This document shows, piece by piece, positions 52,745 through 61,411 of a DNA stretch of 64,000 nucleotides. Position 1 is the stretch's first letter. Each line of letters begins with the position of its first letter. A program made the translations under genes and the position numbers. Under the pieces are notes generated by a model. That model was not told the origin of the DNA. It saw only the letters and a list, made by a program, of their open reading frames with translations, and made no database searches. This DNA comes from Qingrenia yutianensis (GTDB lineage Bacteria; Bacillota; Clostridia; UMGS1810), in the NCBI RefSeq assembly GCF_014385105.1, contig NZ_JACRTE010000007.1:52927-116926 (forward strand). The letters run 5' to 3'.

Positions 52745-53716
52745 ATGAACGCATACGATTTTGACGAAACCATATACGACGGCGACAGCACGCGTGATTT
52801 TTATTTTTACTGCGTCAAAAAATTCCCGTCGGTTTTAAAATTTCTGCCGTATCAGGCTTTTTATTTCGCGCTTTTCGTGTTTGGACTTATCACCAAAACG
52901 CAGTTTAAAGAGAAATTTTACATATTTTTCACCGCGGTGAAAGACATTGACGGCGCGGCTGCGGATTTTTGGAAATCGCACAAATCGGGCATTAAAAAGT
53001 TTTATCTCGAAGCAAAAAAAGATGACGACGTGATAATTTCCGCGTCGCCGTATTTTCTGCTTGCACCGATTTGCAAAAACTTGGGAATTAAACATCTTAT
53101 CGCGTCCGACGCCGACAAACTGACCGGAAAATACAACGGCGAAAACTGCTGGGGTGAGGAAAAGGTTAAACGTCTTAAGGCATATGACGAAACATTTGAA
53201 ATTGAAAATTTTTATTCCGACTCTCTTTCGGACACTCCGCTTGCGCGTCTTTCAAAAAAGGCTTATATCGTTGAGGGCGAAAAGCTCACCGACTGGAACG
53301 AATACGAAAAGACGCACAAAAAAAGTTTTTTGAAAACATTCTTAACCCCCGAGTTTATGGCATTTCTCATTATCGGGTGCATAAACGTTTCGACGGGAGT
53401 GGGATTTTCGTCGCTGTTTTCAATCTTTCTTCCGGCGAATTTTGCATTTGTTTTCGGGTACGCGGTGTCGCTCACAATTTCGTATTTTTTAAACACATTT
53501 TTGGCGTTTAAAGAAAAAATATCGTTTGCAAAATACATAAAATTCTGCATTTCGTATCTGCCGAATTTCATAATTCAAAACATTTTTGTGGTCGTTTTAT
53601 ACAATCACCTCGGCATAAACAAATACCTTGTATTTTTGCTCGCCGCGCTTATCGGCGTGCCGGTAACGTTTTTGTTTCTGAGGTTTTTCGCGTTTGCAAA
53701 AAAAGACAAAAAATAA
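52745..53716 (+). CDS. HAD phosphatase fused to a GtrA-family membrane domain
   Basis: This 323-residue protein has two parts in one continuous frame. Residues 1-200 are a HAD-IB phosphatase: motif I YDFDETIYDGDST (Asp5, Asp7), motif II ISASP (Ser99), GEEKVKRL (motif III Lys) and YSDSLSDTPL (motif IV). Residues 201-323 are a four-helix GtrA domain (FMAFLIIGCINVSTGVGF, SYFLNTFLAF). GtrA proteins help move polyprenyl-phosphate sugars across the membrane. In this context the HAD part could remove the 5-phosphate from polyprenyl-phosphoryl-phosphoribose before flipping. It starts 25 bp after ubiA behind AAGGAGAAA. Confidence 0.9.
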   Translation: MNAYDFDETIYDGDSTRDFYFYCVKKFPSVLKFLPYQAFYFALFVFGLITKTQFKEKFYIFFTAVKDIDGAAADFWKSHKSGIKKFYLEAKKDDDVIISASPYFLLAPICKNLGIKHLIASDADKLTGKYNGENCWGEEKVKRLKAYDETFEIENFYSDSLSDTPLARLSKKAYIVEGEKLTDWNEYEKTHKKSFLKTFLTPEFMAFLIIGCINVSTGVGFSSLFSIFLPANFAFVFGYAVSLTISYFLNTFLAFKEKISFAKYIKFCISYLPNFIIQNIFVVVLYNHLGINKYLVFLLAALIGVPVTFLFLRFFAFAKKDKK

Positions 53717-53792
53717 AATTTCACCTTGTTTTCGCGCATTTTTCACAATGTTAAGGTAAAATATGGATTGATAAATTTTTTGGAGGTTAAAA

Positions 53793-54476
53793 GTGGAAAA
53801 AGGTTTAAGCAAGTTTTTGATTGATGAATCGCCCCTGCCTCTCGACGAGGGCAAAATTTTTGATAAATTACAGGATTTTCAGGAATTTATGATGATGTAT
53901 AATTGCGCGATTAAGGAGGTCCGCACGAAATTTGAGGTGCTCAACGACGACCTTGCGACCGCGCACAACCGAAATCCTATTGAGATGATAAAGTCGCGCA
54001 TCAAAAAGCCGGAAAGCATTTTTAAAAAGCTTTTGCGCAAAAATTACGAGGTTTCTATGGCGTCAATTCTCGAAAACATCAACGACGTTGCCGGTATCCG
54101 CGTAATCTGCTCGTTTGTCGACGACATTTACGAGGTTGCGAAGATGTTCATTTCGCAGGACGACGTGACGCTCCTTTCGGTGAAGGACTACATAAAAACG
54201 CCGAAAGAAAACGGCTACCGAAGTTTTCACATTATCGTTTCGATACCCGTTTTTTTCGCGAACAGAAAGGAAAATATCAAGGTTGAGGTTCAGTTCCGCA
54301 CCATTGCAATGGATTTTTGGGCGAGCCTCGAGCACACTATGAAATACAAAAAGGACATTGACGATGCAGACTCCATTATGCGCGAGCTTAAAGAGTGCGC
54401 CGACGTTATCGCGTCCACCGACATACGTATGCAGGAAATCAACAAAAAACTGCATTACGCCAAGCCGTCGGAATAA
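53793..54476 (+). CDS. Small alarmone synthetase (RelQ/YjbM-like GTP pyrophosphokinase)
   Basis: This 227-residue protein consists of a single RelA/SpoT synthetase domain and lacks HD hydrolase, TGS and ACT domains. Typical motifs are SILENINDVAGIRVICSFVD, TPKENGYRSFHIIV and VEVQFRTIAMDFWASLEH. It makes (p)ppGpp from ATP and GDP or GTP, usually under envelope or alkaline stress. The start is a GTG at 53793 with GGAGG upstream. It is 76 bp after the HAD-GtrA gene and may be partly co-transcribed. Confidence 0.95.
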   Translation: MEKGLSKFLIDESPLPLDEGKIFDKLQDFQEFMMMYNCAIKEVRTKFEVLNDDLATAHNRNPIEMIKSRIKKPESIFKKLLRKNYEVSMASILENINDVAGIRVICSFVDDIYEVAKMFISQDDVTLLSVKDYIKTPKENGYRSFHIIVSIPVFFANRKENIKVEVQFRTIAMDFWASLEHTMKYKKDIDDADSIMRELKECADVIASTDIRMQEINKKLHYAKPSE

Positions 54477-54500
54477 AATTTTCCGTTTTTAAGACAAAAT

Positions 54501-54535
54501 AAATCCCCGAATTTTATAAAAAATCGGGGATTTTT
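54501..54535. terminator. Bidirectional terminator between the alarmone synthetase and citrate synthase genes
   Basis: AAATCCCCGA and TCGGGGATTT form a 10-bp stem with an A/T loop and a T tract on the plus strand. The two genes converge here. Confidence 0.88.
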
Positions 54536-54536
54536 G

Positions 54537-55913
54537 TTATTCTTCTTTTTCGCAGTACAGTTTTTTTCTCTCGCTCATACTCACAAATTCCTTGCCGTTT
54601 TTGCAAACGCTCTTGTATGCCGGGCGCAGAATTCGTCCGCCCGAAATAAGCTCTTCAAGCCTGTGCGAACACCAGCCTGCCATACGCGCAATGGCAAAAA
54701 GCGGAGTGTAAAGCTCGTTGGGAATGTCAAGCATACTGTAAACAAATCCCGAATAAAAATCGACATTTGCGCTGATGACTTTTTTGTCGCCCTTAAACTC
54801 GGCAAACGCTTTGGGTGCGAGCCTTTCGACCGTTTCGTAAAGCTCGAATTTTTCGCCGAAACCGTTTTTGTTTGCAAGATATTCCGCCTGTGCACGCAGA
54901 ATTTCGGTTCGGGGGTCGGACTTGGTGTAAACCGCGTGGCCCATTCCGTACACAAGACCCGACCTGTCGCCTGCCTTGCGCTTGATGATTTTGCCGAGAT
55001 ACGAATAAATTTCACCCTCGTCGTGAAGATTTTCGACGTGTTTTTCAATATCGTTCATCATTTTTACAACCTGGAGGTTTGCGCCGCCGTGTTTCGGGCC
55101 TTTGAGCGCGTTTATCGCACCCGAAATCGCGGAATATGTATCGGTTCCCGACGACGTGAGCACACGGCAGGTGAACGCGGAGTTGTTTCCGCCGCCGTGC
55201 TCCGCGTGGAGAAGCAGTGCAAGATCCAAAATGCGCGCCTCTTCGGGAGTGAATTTTGAATTTTCCCTAATCATATGCAAAATATTTTCCGCAATCGAAT
55301 ATTCTTTCTGGGGCTGATGAAGAATAAGGCTTTTTCTGTCGAAATAGTGCGCCTTTGCCCAGTAGCCGTATGCCGCAAGGGTGGGCATTTTCGCAATAAG
55401 GCTGATTGACTGGCGGATAACGTTTTTGGGTGTGGTGCTGTCAGCGTTGCGGTCGTAGGAATAAAGCGTAAGCACCGAACGCGAAAGCTTGTTCATAATG
55501 TCTTTGCTGGGCGCTTTCAAAATCATATCCTCGGTGAAACTTTCGGGGAGCGCGCGGTTTTGCCTGAGCGCCTCCAAAAATGCGGAAAATTGCGTGTCGT
55601 TCGGCAAAAATCCGCAAAGGAGCAGATAACAGGCTTCTTCAAATGCAAATCTGCCGTCCCATCCGCAGTGTTCTGCAAGGTCGGCAATGTCGTATCCGCG
55701 GTATGAAAGCGAACCGTAGTCCGCGGTTTTTTCGCCCTCGTAAACGACGTATCCGTGCACCTCACTGATGCCGGTGAGTCCCGCAAGAACGCCCGAACCG
55801 TCGAGGTTTCGCAGTCCGCGTTTTACGTCGTAATTTTTATATAAATCGGGAGAAATTTTATATACCTCCGGTGAAAATCCTATAATTTCGCCGATATTTT
55901 TATTGTCTGTCAT
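54537..55913 (-). CDS. Citrate synthase
   Basis: The start is the ATG at 55913 (MTDNKNIGEIIGFSPEVYKI) behind GGGGG; the product has 458 residues. The catalytic His regions are present as LLHAEHGGGNNSAF and LKGPKHGGAN, and the substrate-binding GMGHAVYTKSDPR is intact. The enzyme condenses oxaloacetate and acetyl-CoA. The longer-than-usual N-terminus (about 60 residues before the core) is seen in clostridial si-citrate synthases. It is a single gene converging on the alarmone synthetase; in an anaerobe it probably feeds glutamate synthesis. Confidence 0.95.
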   Translation of the reverse strand: MTDNKNIGEIIGFSPEVYKISPDLYKNYDVKRGLRNLDGSGVLAGLTGISEVHGYVVYEGEKTADYGSLSYRGYDIADLAEHCGWDGRFAFEEACYLLLCGFLPNDTQFSAFLEALRQNRALPESFTEDMILKAPSKDIMNKLSRSVLTLYSYDRNADSTTPKNVIRQSISLIAKMPTLAAYGYWAKAHYFDRKSLILHQPQKEYSIAENILHMIRENSKFTPEEARILDLALLLHAEHGGGNNSAFTCRVLTSSGTDTYSAISGAINALKGPKHGGANLQVVKMMNDIEKHVENLHDEGEIYSYLGKIIKRKAGDRSGLVYGMGHAVYTKSDPRTEILRAQAEYLANKNGFGEKFELYETVERLAPKAFAEFKGDKKVISANVDFYSGFVYSMLDIPNELYTPLFAIARMAGWCSHRLEELISGGRILRPAYKSVCKNGKEFVSMSERKKLYCEKEE

Positions 55914-56135
55914 CAAAATTACCCCCTGTTTTTTTATCGCGAATTTTATTTTACCATATTTTTTTGCAAATAGCAACAGTTTTTGAAATATTTTTTATCA
56001 AATATTGCAAATTTTTATAAAATATGCCGTGATTTTGTAAAAACCGACAATAAAATGAATTTTTTTGTGACGTAATATGCAAAACATGTTCTAATATTTT
56101 GAAAATTTTTATAAAATATACAAAGGAATGGTCAT

Positions 56136-57113
56136 ATGAAAAAATTTTTGCTGTGGGTTATAACTCTCTGGCTGATTATTTTTGCACTGCCGTTTTTGGC
56201 GGTGAGCGTAAAAAAAAGCGCGGACGCATCTGAAAAGGGGCAGAAAAATCGGGCGGACATTGATATGGGAAAAGAAATTTCGGTATATCTTGCAGATAGC
56301 GGAAAGTGCGTCACAATGCCGTTTGAGGAATACATAACGGGCGTCGTGTGCGCCGAAATGCCGGCGCTTTTCGAGGTTGAGGCAATCAAGGCACAGGCGG
56401 TGGCGGCACGGACGTACACGGTGTCAAAAATCAACGCGAACGCAAACGATTTACAGGACGCGCACAAAGGCGCGTCAATCTGCACAAGCCCGGCGCACTG
56501 CCAGGCATACGTCCCGAAAGAAGAAATTTCAAAAAAATGGGGAAACAATGCGGAGGAATTTTACAAAAAAATCAAATCGGCGGTTTTAGACACAAAAGGT
56601 GAAATTTTGACATATCAAAACGAGCCTATCCGCGCGGTTTTTCATTCGTCAAACAACGGACGAACCGAAAACGCGTCGGATGTGTGGGGCGGTGATTTTC
56701 CGTATCTTAAAAGCGTTGAAAGCTTGGGGGAGGATTTGTCGCCGAAATTTTTAACCGAATACACAGTCGATTACAAGGTGTTTTGCGACACCGTAAAAAA
56801 AGAATATCCCGACGCAGATTTATCAAAATTTGTCGGTGACATATCGCGCACCGAGGGCGGTGCGGTGGACACAATCGAAATTTTCGGTATAAAAATAAAA
56901 GGTACGAAAATGCGGTCGATGTTTATGTTAAAATCCGCAAATTTTGACATAAAAAAGGACGGCGAAACCGTGATTTTCACCGTTCACGGCTACGGCCACG
57001 GCGTGGGAATGAGTCAATACGGCGCAAACTATATGGCGTCACAGGGCAAAAACTACGCTGAAATTCTCGCCGTATACTATAACGGCGCGCAAATTTCAAT
57101 GTATAATTCTTGA
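56136..57113 (+). CDS. spoIID: Stage II sporulation protein D
   Basis: SpoIID is a mother-cell lytic transglycosylase that drives engulfment together with SpoIIM and SpoIIP. This 325-residue protein has an N-terminal membrane helix (FLLWVITLWLIIFALPFLAV) and the SpoIID domain with catalytic Glu74 in GVVCAEMPALFE. Cys116, His121 and Cys122 are spaced as the zinc site described in Clostridioides difficile SpoIID. The closing GYGHGVGMSQYGA is present. The ATG follows AAAGGA. spoIIQ follows after 35 bp, an order common in Clostridia. I could not define a convincing sigma-E promoter in the 222-bp A/T-rich gap upstream. Confidence 0.96.
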   Translation: MKKFLLWVITLWLIIFALPFLAVSVKKSADASEKGQKNRADIDMGKEISVYLADSGKCVTMPFEEYITGVVCAEMPALFEVEAIKAQAVAARTYTVSKINANANDLQDAHKGASICTSPAHCQAYVPKEEISKKWGNNAEEFYKKIKSAVLDTKGEILTYQNEPIRAVFHSSNNGRTENASDVWGGDFPYLKSVESLGEDLSPKFLTEYTVDYKVFCDTVKKEYPDADLSKFVGDISRTEGGAVDTIEIFGIKIKGTKMRSMFMLKSANFDIKKDGETVIFTVHGYGHGVGMSQYGANYMASQGKNYAEILAVYYNGAQISMYNS

Positions 57114-57148
57114 GTGAATTGTAAAAAATTTACTTGAGGTGAATAATT

Positions 57149-57901
57149 ATGAAAAAGTTTAACGTTGCAAAAAGCGTTGAAAACGAGAAAAAGAAGTCAC
57201 AGCCCGAGAAAAAAATATTTTACTCACTTTTGATGTGCGTGTTTGCGGCCGCACTGTTCACAAGCTTTTTTTCGGGAAAATCCGCGAAAAATCTTCGTGA
57301 CGCAGCCGAAGATAAAACCGCGCAGAGCAAGCAGACGAGCGTCACTGAAAGCACTCCGTACGTTCCGCCCGAAAACGCGGTGAAGACCGATGTTAAAAAA
57401 GAGGAAACTCCCGAAAAGGAGGACAGCACGGAGCAGAAAACCGAGGTGGAAATTCCGAGCGCGTCACCCGAGGTTGAGATGCCGAAAACGCCCGAAGTTA
57501 CGGGAATTATCAAGCCCGTCAACGGCGAGATTTTAAAGCTTTTTTCGGATAAAACGCCAGTCTATTCAAAAACTATGGACGACTGGCGCGTGCACGACGG
57601 CATTGACATTTCCGCAAAGGTGGGCGACAGCGTTTTTGCGTGCGCGGACGGTATTGTTGAGGACATTTTCGACGACAAAAAGATGGGTACGACGGTGATT
57701 ATCGACCACAGCGGGATAAAATCGAAATATCAAAATCTCTCGCCGAACGTTGCGGTGCAAAAGGGCGACGAGGTCGCGGAGGGCTCGGTTATCGGCGTTG
57801 TGGGCGACAGTGCGTCATACGAAATCGCCGATGCCCCGCATCTGCACTTTGAACTTACCGACGGCAATGTGCAGGTAAACCCCGAAAAATTGTTTAAATA
57901 A
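57149..57901 (+). CDS. spoIIQ: SpoIIQ-like M23-domain sporulation protein
   Basis: This 250-residue protein has an N-terminal membrane helix (IFYSLLMCVFAAALFTSFF), a Glu/Lys/Pro/Thr-rich linker (about 45-115) and a LytM domain. His149, Asp153 and the HLHFEL motif (His231, His233) keep the full zinc site, as in clostridial SpoIIQ and unlike the degenerate B. subtilis protein. SpoIIQ is made in the forespore and binds SpoIIIAH across the intermembrane space. Adjacency to spoIID supports the assignment. Confidence 0.88.
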   Translation: MKKFNVAKSVENEKKKSQPEKKIFYSLLMCVFAAALFTSFFSGKSAKNLRDAAEDKTAQSKQTSVTESTPYVPPENAVKTDVKKEETPEKEDSTEQKTEVEIPSASPEVEMPKTPEVTGIIKPVNGEILKLFSDKTPVYSKTMDDWRVHDGIDISAKVGDSVFACADGIVEDIFDDKKMGTTVIIDHSGIKSKYQNLSPNVAVQKGDEVAEGSVIGVVGDSASYEIADAPHLHFELTDGNVQVNPEKLFK

Positions 57902-57915
57902 AAAATTTATTGCAC

Positions 57916-57948
57916 AAAAAAATCCCTCATTAAATGAGGGATTTTTTC
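57916..57948. terminator. Bidirectional terminator between spoIIQ and clpC
   Basis: AAATCCCTCAT and ATGAGGGATTT pair around a 3-nt loop, with A and T tracts on both sides. The two units converge here. Confidence 0.92.
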
Positions 57949-57966
57949 ATTTATGCCGCCTCGTCA

Positions 57967-60843
57967 TCACACTTCGGCTTTTTCTTTCACTTCAACCGCA
58001 AGCTTACCGTCAACCGCTTTAACGGTGCATTTGTCGCCTTTTTTGAGGTTGCCGGAGAGCATTTCGTCCGAAATGAGATCCTCAACCTGCGACTGTATTG
58101 CACGGCGGAGCGGTCGTGCGCCGTAGTTGATGTCAAAGCCTGCCTCGGCAAGATGTGCGACACAGCTTTCGTCGAAGTCTATATCGATGCCGAGTCCTGC
58201 CATTCTCGCTTTGAGAGAATTAAGCATAAGCGAAGTAATCTTTTCGATATCGGGTTTTTCGAGCTGATGGAACACGATTATTTCATCAATTCTGTTGAGC
58301 AGTTCGGGACGGAATACATTTTTAAGCTCGCCCAAAACTTCTTCTTTAATTTTGTCGTAGCCTTTTTCTTTTTCCGCCTTGTCGCCGAATCCGAGCGCTT
58401 TATTCTCGCTTGTGATAAGGCGCGCGCCGATATTCGAGGTCATAATTACAACGGTATTTTTAAAGTCTATTTTTCTGCCCTGCGAGTCGGTAACGGTGCC
58501 CTCGTCGAGAATTTGCAGAAGAATGTTGAAAACGTCGGGGTGCGCTTTTTCGATTTCATCAAAAAGCACTACCGAATACGGTTTTCTTCTTACTTTTTCG
58601 GTGAGCTGACCGCCCTCCTCAAAGCCTACATATCCCGGAGGCGAACCGATGAGTTTCGACACGTTGAATTTGTCCATATATTCGCTCATATCAACTCTGA
58701 TAATCGCGTTTTCGTCGCCGAACACCGCCTCGGCAAGCGCTTTGCAAAGCTCGGTTTTACCTACGCCGGTAGGTCCCAAAAAGATAAACGAACCTGTCGG
58801 ACGTTTGGGGTCTTTAAGACCTATTCTGCCTCGTCTTATTGCCTTTGCAACCGCGGTAACGGCTTCGTCCTGACCAATTACGCGCTCGTGCAGAATGTTT
58901 TCAAGATTTTTAAGTTTTTCCGCGTCGGACTCCGCAAGTTTTTTAACGGGGATTGACGTCCACTGCGAAATAACGTCGCAGATTTCCTCCTCGCCCACAA
59001 CGGGTGTGTTTTTCTCGGAGTCGGCTTTTCGCGCGCTCTTTTTCTCGTCCAAAAGCTGTTTAGCCTTTGTTTCGTCGTCACGGAGCGACGCCGCCTTTTC
59101 AAAATTCTGCTCTTTTATTGCTTCCTGTTTTTCTTTGGTTATTTTAACGAGGTTGTCCTCAAGCGCCTTGATTTCGGGGGTTGCGCCGTACGAAACCATA
59201 CGGATTTTGGACGCCGCCTCGTCGATTAAGTCAATCGCCTTATCGGGCAGATACCTGTCGGTGATATATCTTGCCGAAAGTTTTGCCGCCGCGGTAACGG
59301 CTTCGTCCTGACCAATTACGCGCTCGTGCAGAATGTTTTCAAGATTTTTAAGTTTTTCCGCGTCGGACTCCGCAAGTTTTTTAACGGGGATTGACGTCCA
59401 CTGCGAAATAACGTCGCAGATTTCCTCCTCGCCCACAACGGGTGTGTTTTTCTCGGAGTCGGCTTTTCGCGCGCTCTTTTTCTCGTCCAAAAGCTGTTTA
59501 GCCTTTGTTTCGTCGTCACGGAGCGACGCCGCCTTTTCAAAATTCTGCTCTTTTATTGCTTCCTGTTTTTCTTTGGTTATTTTAACGAGGTTGTCCTCAA
59601 GCGCCTTGATTTCGGGGGTTGCGCCGTACGAAACCATACGGATTTTGGACGCCGCCTCGTCGATTAAGTCAATCGCCTTATCGGGCAGATACCTGTCGGT
59701 GATATATCTTGCCGAAAGTTTTGCCGCCGCGGTGAGCGCCTCGTCAAGGATTTTAACCTTGTGATGCTGTTCGTATTTTTCGCGGATACCTTTCAAAATC
59801 TGAACCGTTTCATCAATGGTCGGCTCGCCTACGATTATAGGCTGGAAACGTCTTTCAAGCGCCGCGTCTTTCTCGATATTTTTGCGGTACTCTGCAAGCG
59901 TTGTCGCACCGATTACCTGAATTTGTCCTCTTGCGAGCATAGGTTTCAAAATGTTTGCCGCGTCCATTGCGCCCTCTGCCGCGCCTGCGCCGACAAGTGT
60001 GTGAACTTCGTCTATAAAGAGGATTATATTTTTGCTCTTTTTAACTTCGTCCAGCGCTTTTTTAATTCTTTCCTCAAATTCGCCCCTGTATTTTGTGCCG
60101 GCAATCATTGACGACAAATCCAGCGAAAATACTTTCTTTCCGCGCAGAGTTTCAGGAACGTCACCCGACACGATTTTCTGTGCCAAGCCTTCCGCAACCG
60201 CAGTTTTGCCGACGCCCGGTTCGCCGATAAGGCACGGATTGTTTTTCGTCCTTCTGGACAAAATCTGAATAACTCTTTCAATTTCTTTGTCCCTGCCGAT
60301 AATCGGGTCGATACCGCCGTCTGCCGCAACCTTTGTCAAATCGGTGCCGAACTGCGTGAGGTTTTTAAGGCTCTCACTGCCTGTCTGCGCACCTTCTTTG
60401 GACGGCACTGCAAACATTTCGTTGACCGCGGTGTTGGGGTCGAAATTCATCTCGGACAAAATTCTCGCAGCGAGGTTATCTCCCTCTTTCAATATTGCCA
60501 GAAGAATGTGCTCACAGCCGATATACATTGCGCCGAAACGCGCCGACTCGGAGTAGCTCATCTCAAGAATTTGTTTTGTTTTGGGCGAAAGCGGAAGATT
60601 TGTGGAATAACTCGTGTTGTAGCCCCCGCTTTGTGAGGGCGGTGCAATTTCGGTTATCTTTTCGCAAAAGTCCGCATAGGTGATGCCCTGATTTTCAAGC
60701 GCTTTTGCCGCGCCCGAAGTGCCTTCTTTTATAATGCCGGCGAGGATATGCTCGGTGCCGACATATTTATATCCCAAATTATAAGCTGTTGTGTGAGCGT
60801 TTTTAAGCGCCGCTCTTGCTCTTTCGCTGAATCTGCTTTCCAT
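57967..60843 (-). CDS. clpC: ClpC AAA+ unfoldase with an internal 146-residue tandem duplication
   Basis: ClpC unfolds proteins for ClpP and is controlled by CtsR. The product is 958 residues, against about 810-820 normally. In order: Clp N-domain repeats (1-145), NBD1 with GEPGVGKTAVAEGL and LFIDEVHTLVGAG, the NBD1 end and middle/linker region with a UVR-like segment, NBD2 with GPTGVGKTELCKAL and VLFDEIEKAHPDVFN, and the D2 C-terminal domain. Residues about 374-519 are repeated exactly as 520-665: the end of NBD1 (SARYITDRYLPDKAIDLIDE), the middle domain and the start of NBD2 up to VIGQDEAVTA. The reading frame is kept. Without the repeat the protein would be a normal ClpC. It is last in ctsR-mcsA-clpC. 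Confidence 0.93.
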   Translation of the reverse strand: MESRFSERARAALKNAHTTAYNLGYKYVGTEHILAGIIKEGTSGAAKALENQGITYADFCEKITEIAPPSQSGGYNTSYSTNLPLSPKTKQILEMSYSESARFGAMYIGCEHILLAILKEGDNLAARILSEMNFDPNTAVNEMFAVPSKEGAQTGSESLKNLTQFGTDLTKVAADGGIDPIIGRDKEIERVIQILSRRTKNNPCLIGEPGVGKTAVAEGLAQKIVSGDVPETLRGKKVFSLDLSSMIAGTKYRGEFEERIKKALDEVKKSKNIILFIDEVHTLVGAGAAEGAMDAANILKPMLARGQIQVIGATTLAEYRKNIEKDAALERRFQPIIVGEPTIDETVQILKGIREKYEQHHKVKILDEALTAAAKLSARYITDRYLPDKAIDLIDEAASKIRMVSYGATPEIKALEDNLVKITKEKQEAIKEQNFEKAASLRDDETKAKQLLDEKKSARKADSEKNTPVVGEEEICDVISQWTSIPVKKLAESDAEKLKNLENILHERVIGQDEAVTAAAKLSARYITDRYLPDKAIDLIDEAASKIRMVSYGATPEIKALEDNLVKITKEKQEAIKEQNFEKAASLRDDETKAKQLLDEKKSARKADSEKNTPVVGEEEICDVISQWTSIPVKKLAESDAEKLKNLENILHERVIGQDEAVTAVAKAIRRGRIGLKDPKRPTGSFIFLGPTGVGKTELCKALAEAVFGDENAIIRVDMSEYMDKFNVSKLIGSPPGYVGFEEGGQLTEKVRRKPYSVVLFDEIEKAHPDVFNILLQILDEGTVTDSQGRKIDFKNTVVIMTSNIGARLITSENKALGFGDKAEKEKGYDKIKEEVLGELKNVFRPELLNRIDEIIVFHQLEKPDIEKITSLMLNSLKARMAGLGIDIDFDESCVAHLAEAGFDINYGARPLRRAIQSQVEDLISDEMLSGNLKKGDKCTVKAVDGKLAVEVKEKAEV
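58851..59726 (-). repeat. Exact 438-bp tandem duplication inside clpC
   Basis: 58851-59288 and 59289-59726 appear identical base for base. Each border has the 7-bp sequence CCGCGGT (58851, 59289, 59727), the likely crossover microhomology: it joins GAGGCGCTCACCGCGG of NBD1 to GAAGCCGTTACCGCGG of NBD2. The unit is 146 codons. Confidence 0.9.
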
Positions 60844-60889
60844 AATAAATTCCTCCTTTTATATAAGAAATTTTTGCTTGTTTTTAAAA

Positions 60890-61390
60890 TTATTCTTCTT
60901 TTTTATTGTCGCCCTTTTCGATTTCTTTTATTTCATCTCTGATTTTCGCGGCGTCCTCAAATCTTTCCTGCTCAATCGCCTTTTTAAGACCCGCGCGCAG
61001 GTTTTCAATTTTTCCGCCGTCCGATTTTTCGTTTTTCTCCTTATTTTCGCCGTTTGCCTTTGCCGCTTCCTCGCCGAAACCGGTGAACATTTTGTCCAGC
61101 TCGCTTTCAAACTCGTTGCGGTAAATTTTGTCACCGTCTATTTTGAACATTCGCGGACGGTTAAAAGCACTCTCAAGGGTGTTGAAGATACTTGACGTAC
61201 CTCTCGGCGAGAAAAACGAATTTAAAAGGGAATTAAATCCGAAGTCGTCGTCAAAACCCATTGACAAGCCTTTTGTAAGTCCCATTTTTTCGGCACATTC
61301 CGAACACAGCCTTACTTCGGCTTTAACGTTGTTTACCATTTGTGTATAATGAAAATTAGCTTCTCTTTTTCCGCATTTCTGACATAACAT
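60890..61390 (-). CDS. mcsA: McsA, UVR-domain zinc protein
   Basis: This 166-residue protein has two zinc-binding pairs (Cys3/Cys6 in MLCQKCGK; Cys29/Cys32 in RLCSECAE) and a C-terminal UVR motif (LKKAIEQERFEDAAKIRDEI). McsA activates the arginine kinase McsB and modulates CtsR in Bacillus. Here the next gene is clpC, after 46 bp, and mcsB is missing from its usual place. McsA may therefore act on ClpC or CtsR alone, or mcsB may be elsewhere. The gap to ctsR is 21 bp. Confidence 0.93.
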   Translation of the reverse strand: MLCQKCGKREANFHYTQMVNNVKAEVRLCSECAEKMGLTKGLSMGFDDDFGFNSLLNSFFSPRGTSSIFNTLESAFNRPRMFKIDGDKIYRNEFESELDKMFTGFGEEAAKANGENKEKNEKSDGGKIENLRAGLKKAIEQERFEDAAKIRDEIKEIEKGDNKKEE

Positions 61391-61411
61391 AAAAATTACC
61401 TCCTTAAAATC

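Noticed and set aside
57934..58956. Open frame of 340 codons on the plus strand
   Set aside because: Antisense shadow of clpC, with no start signal and no recognisable domain.
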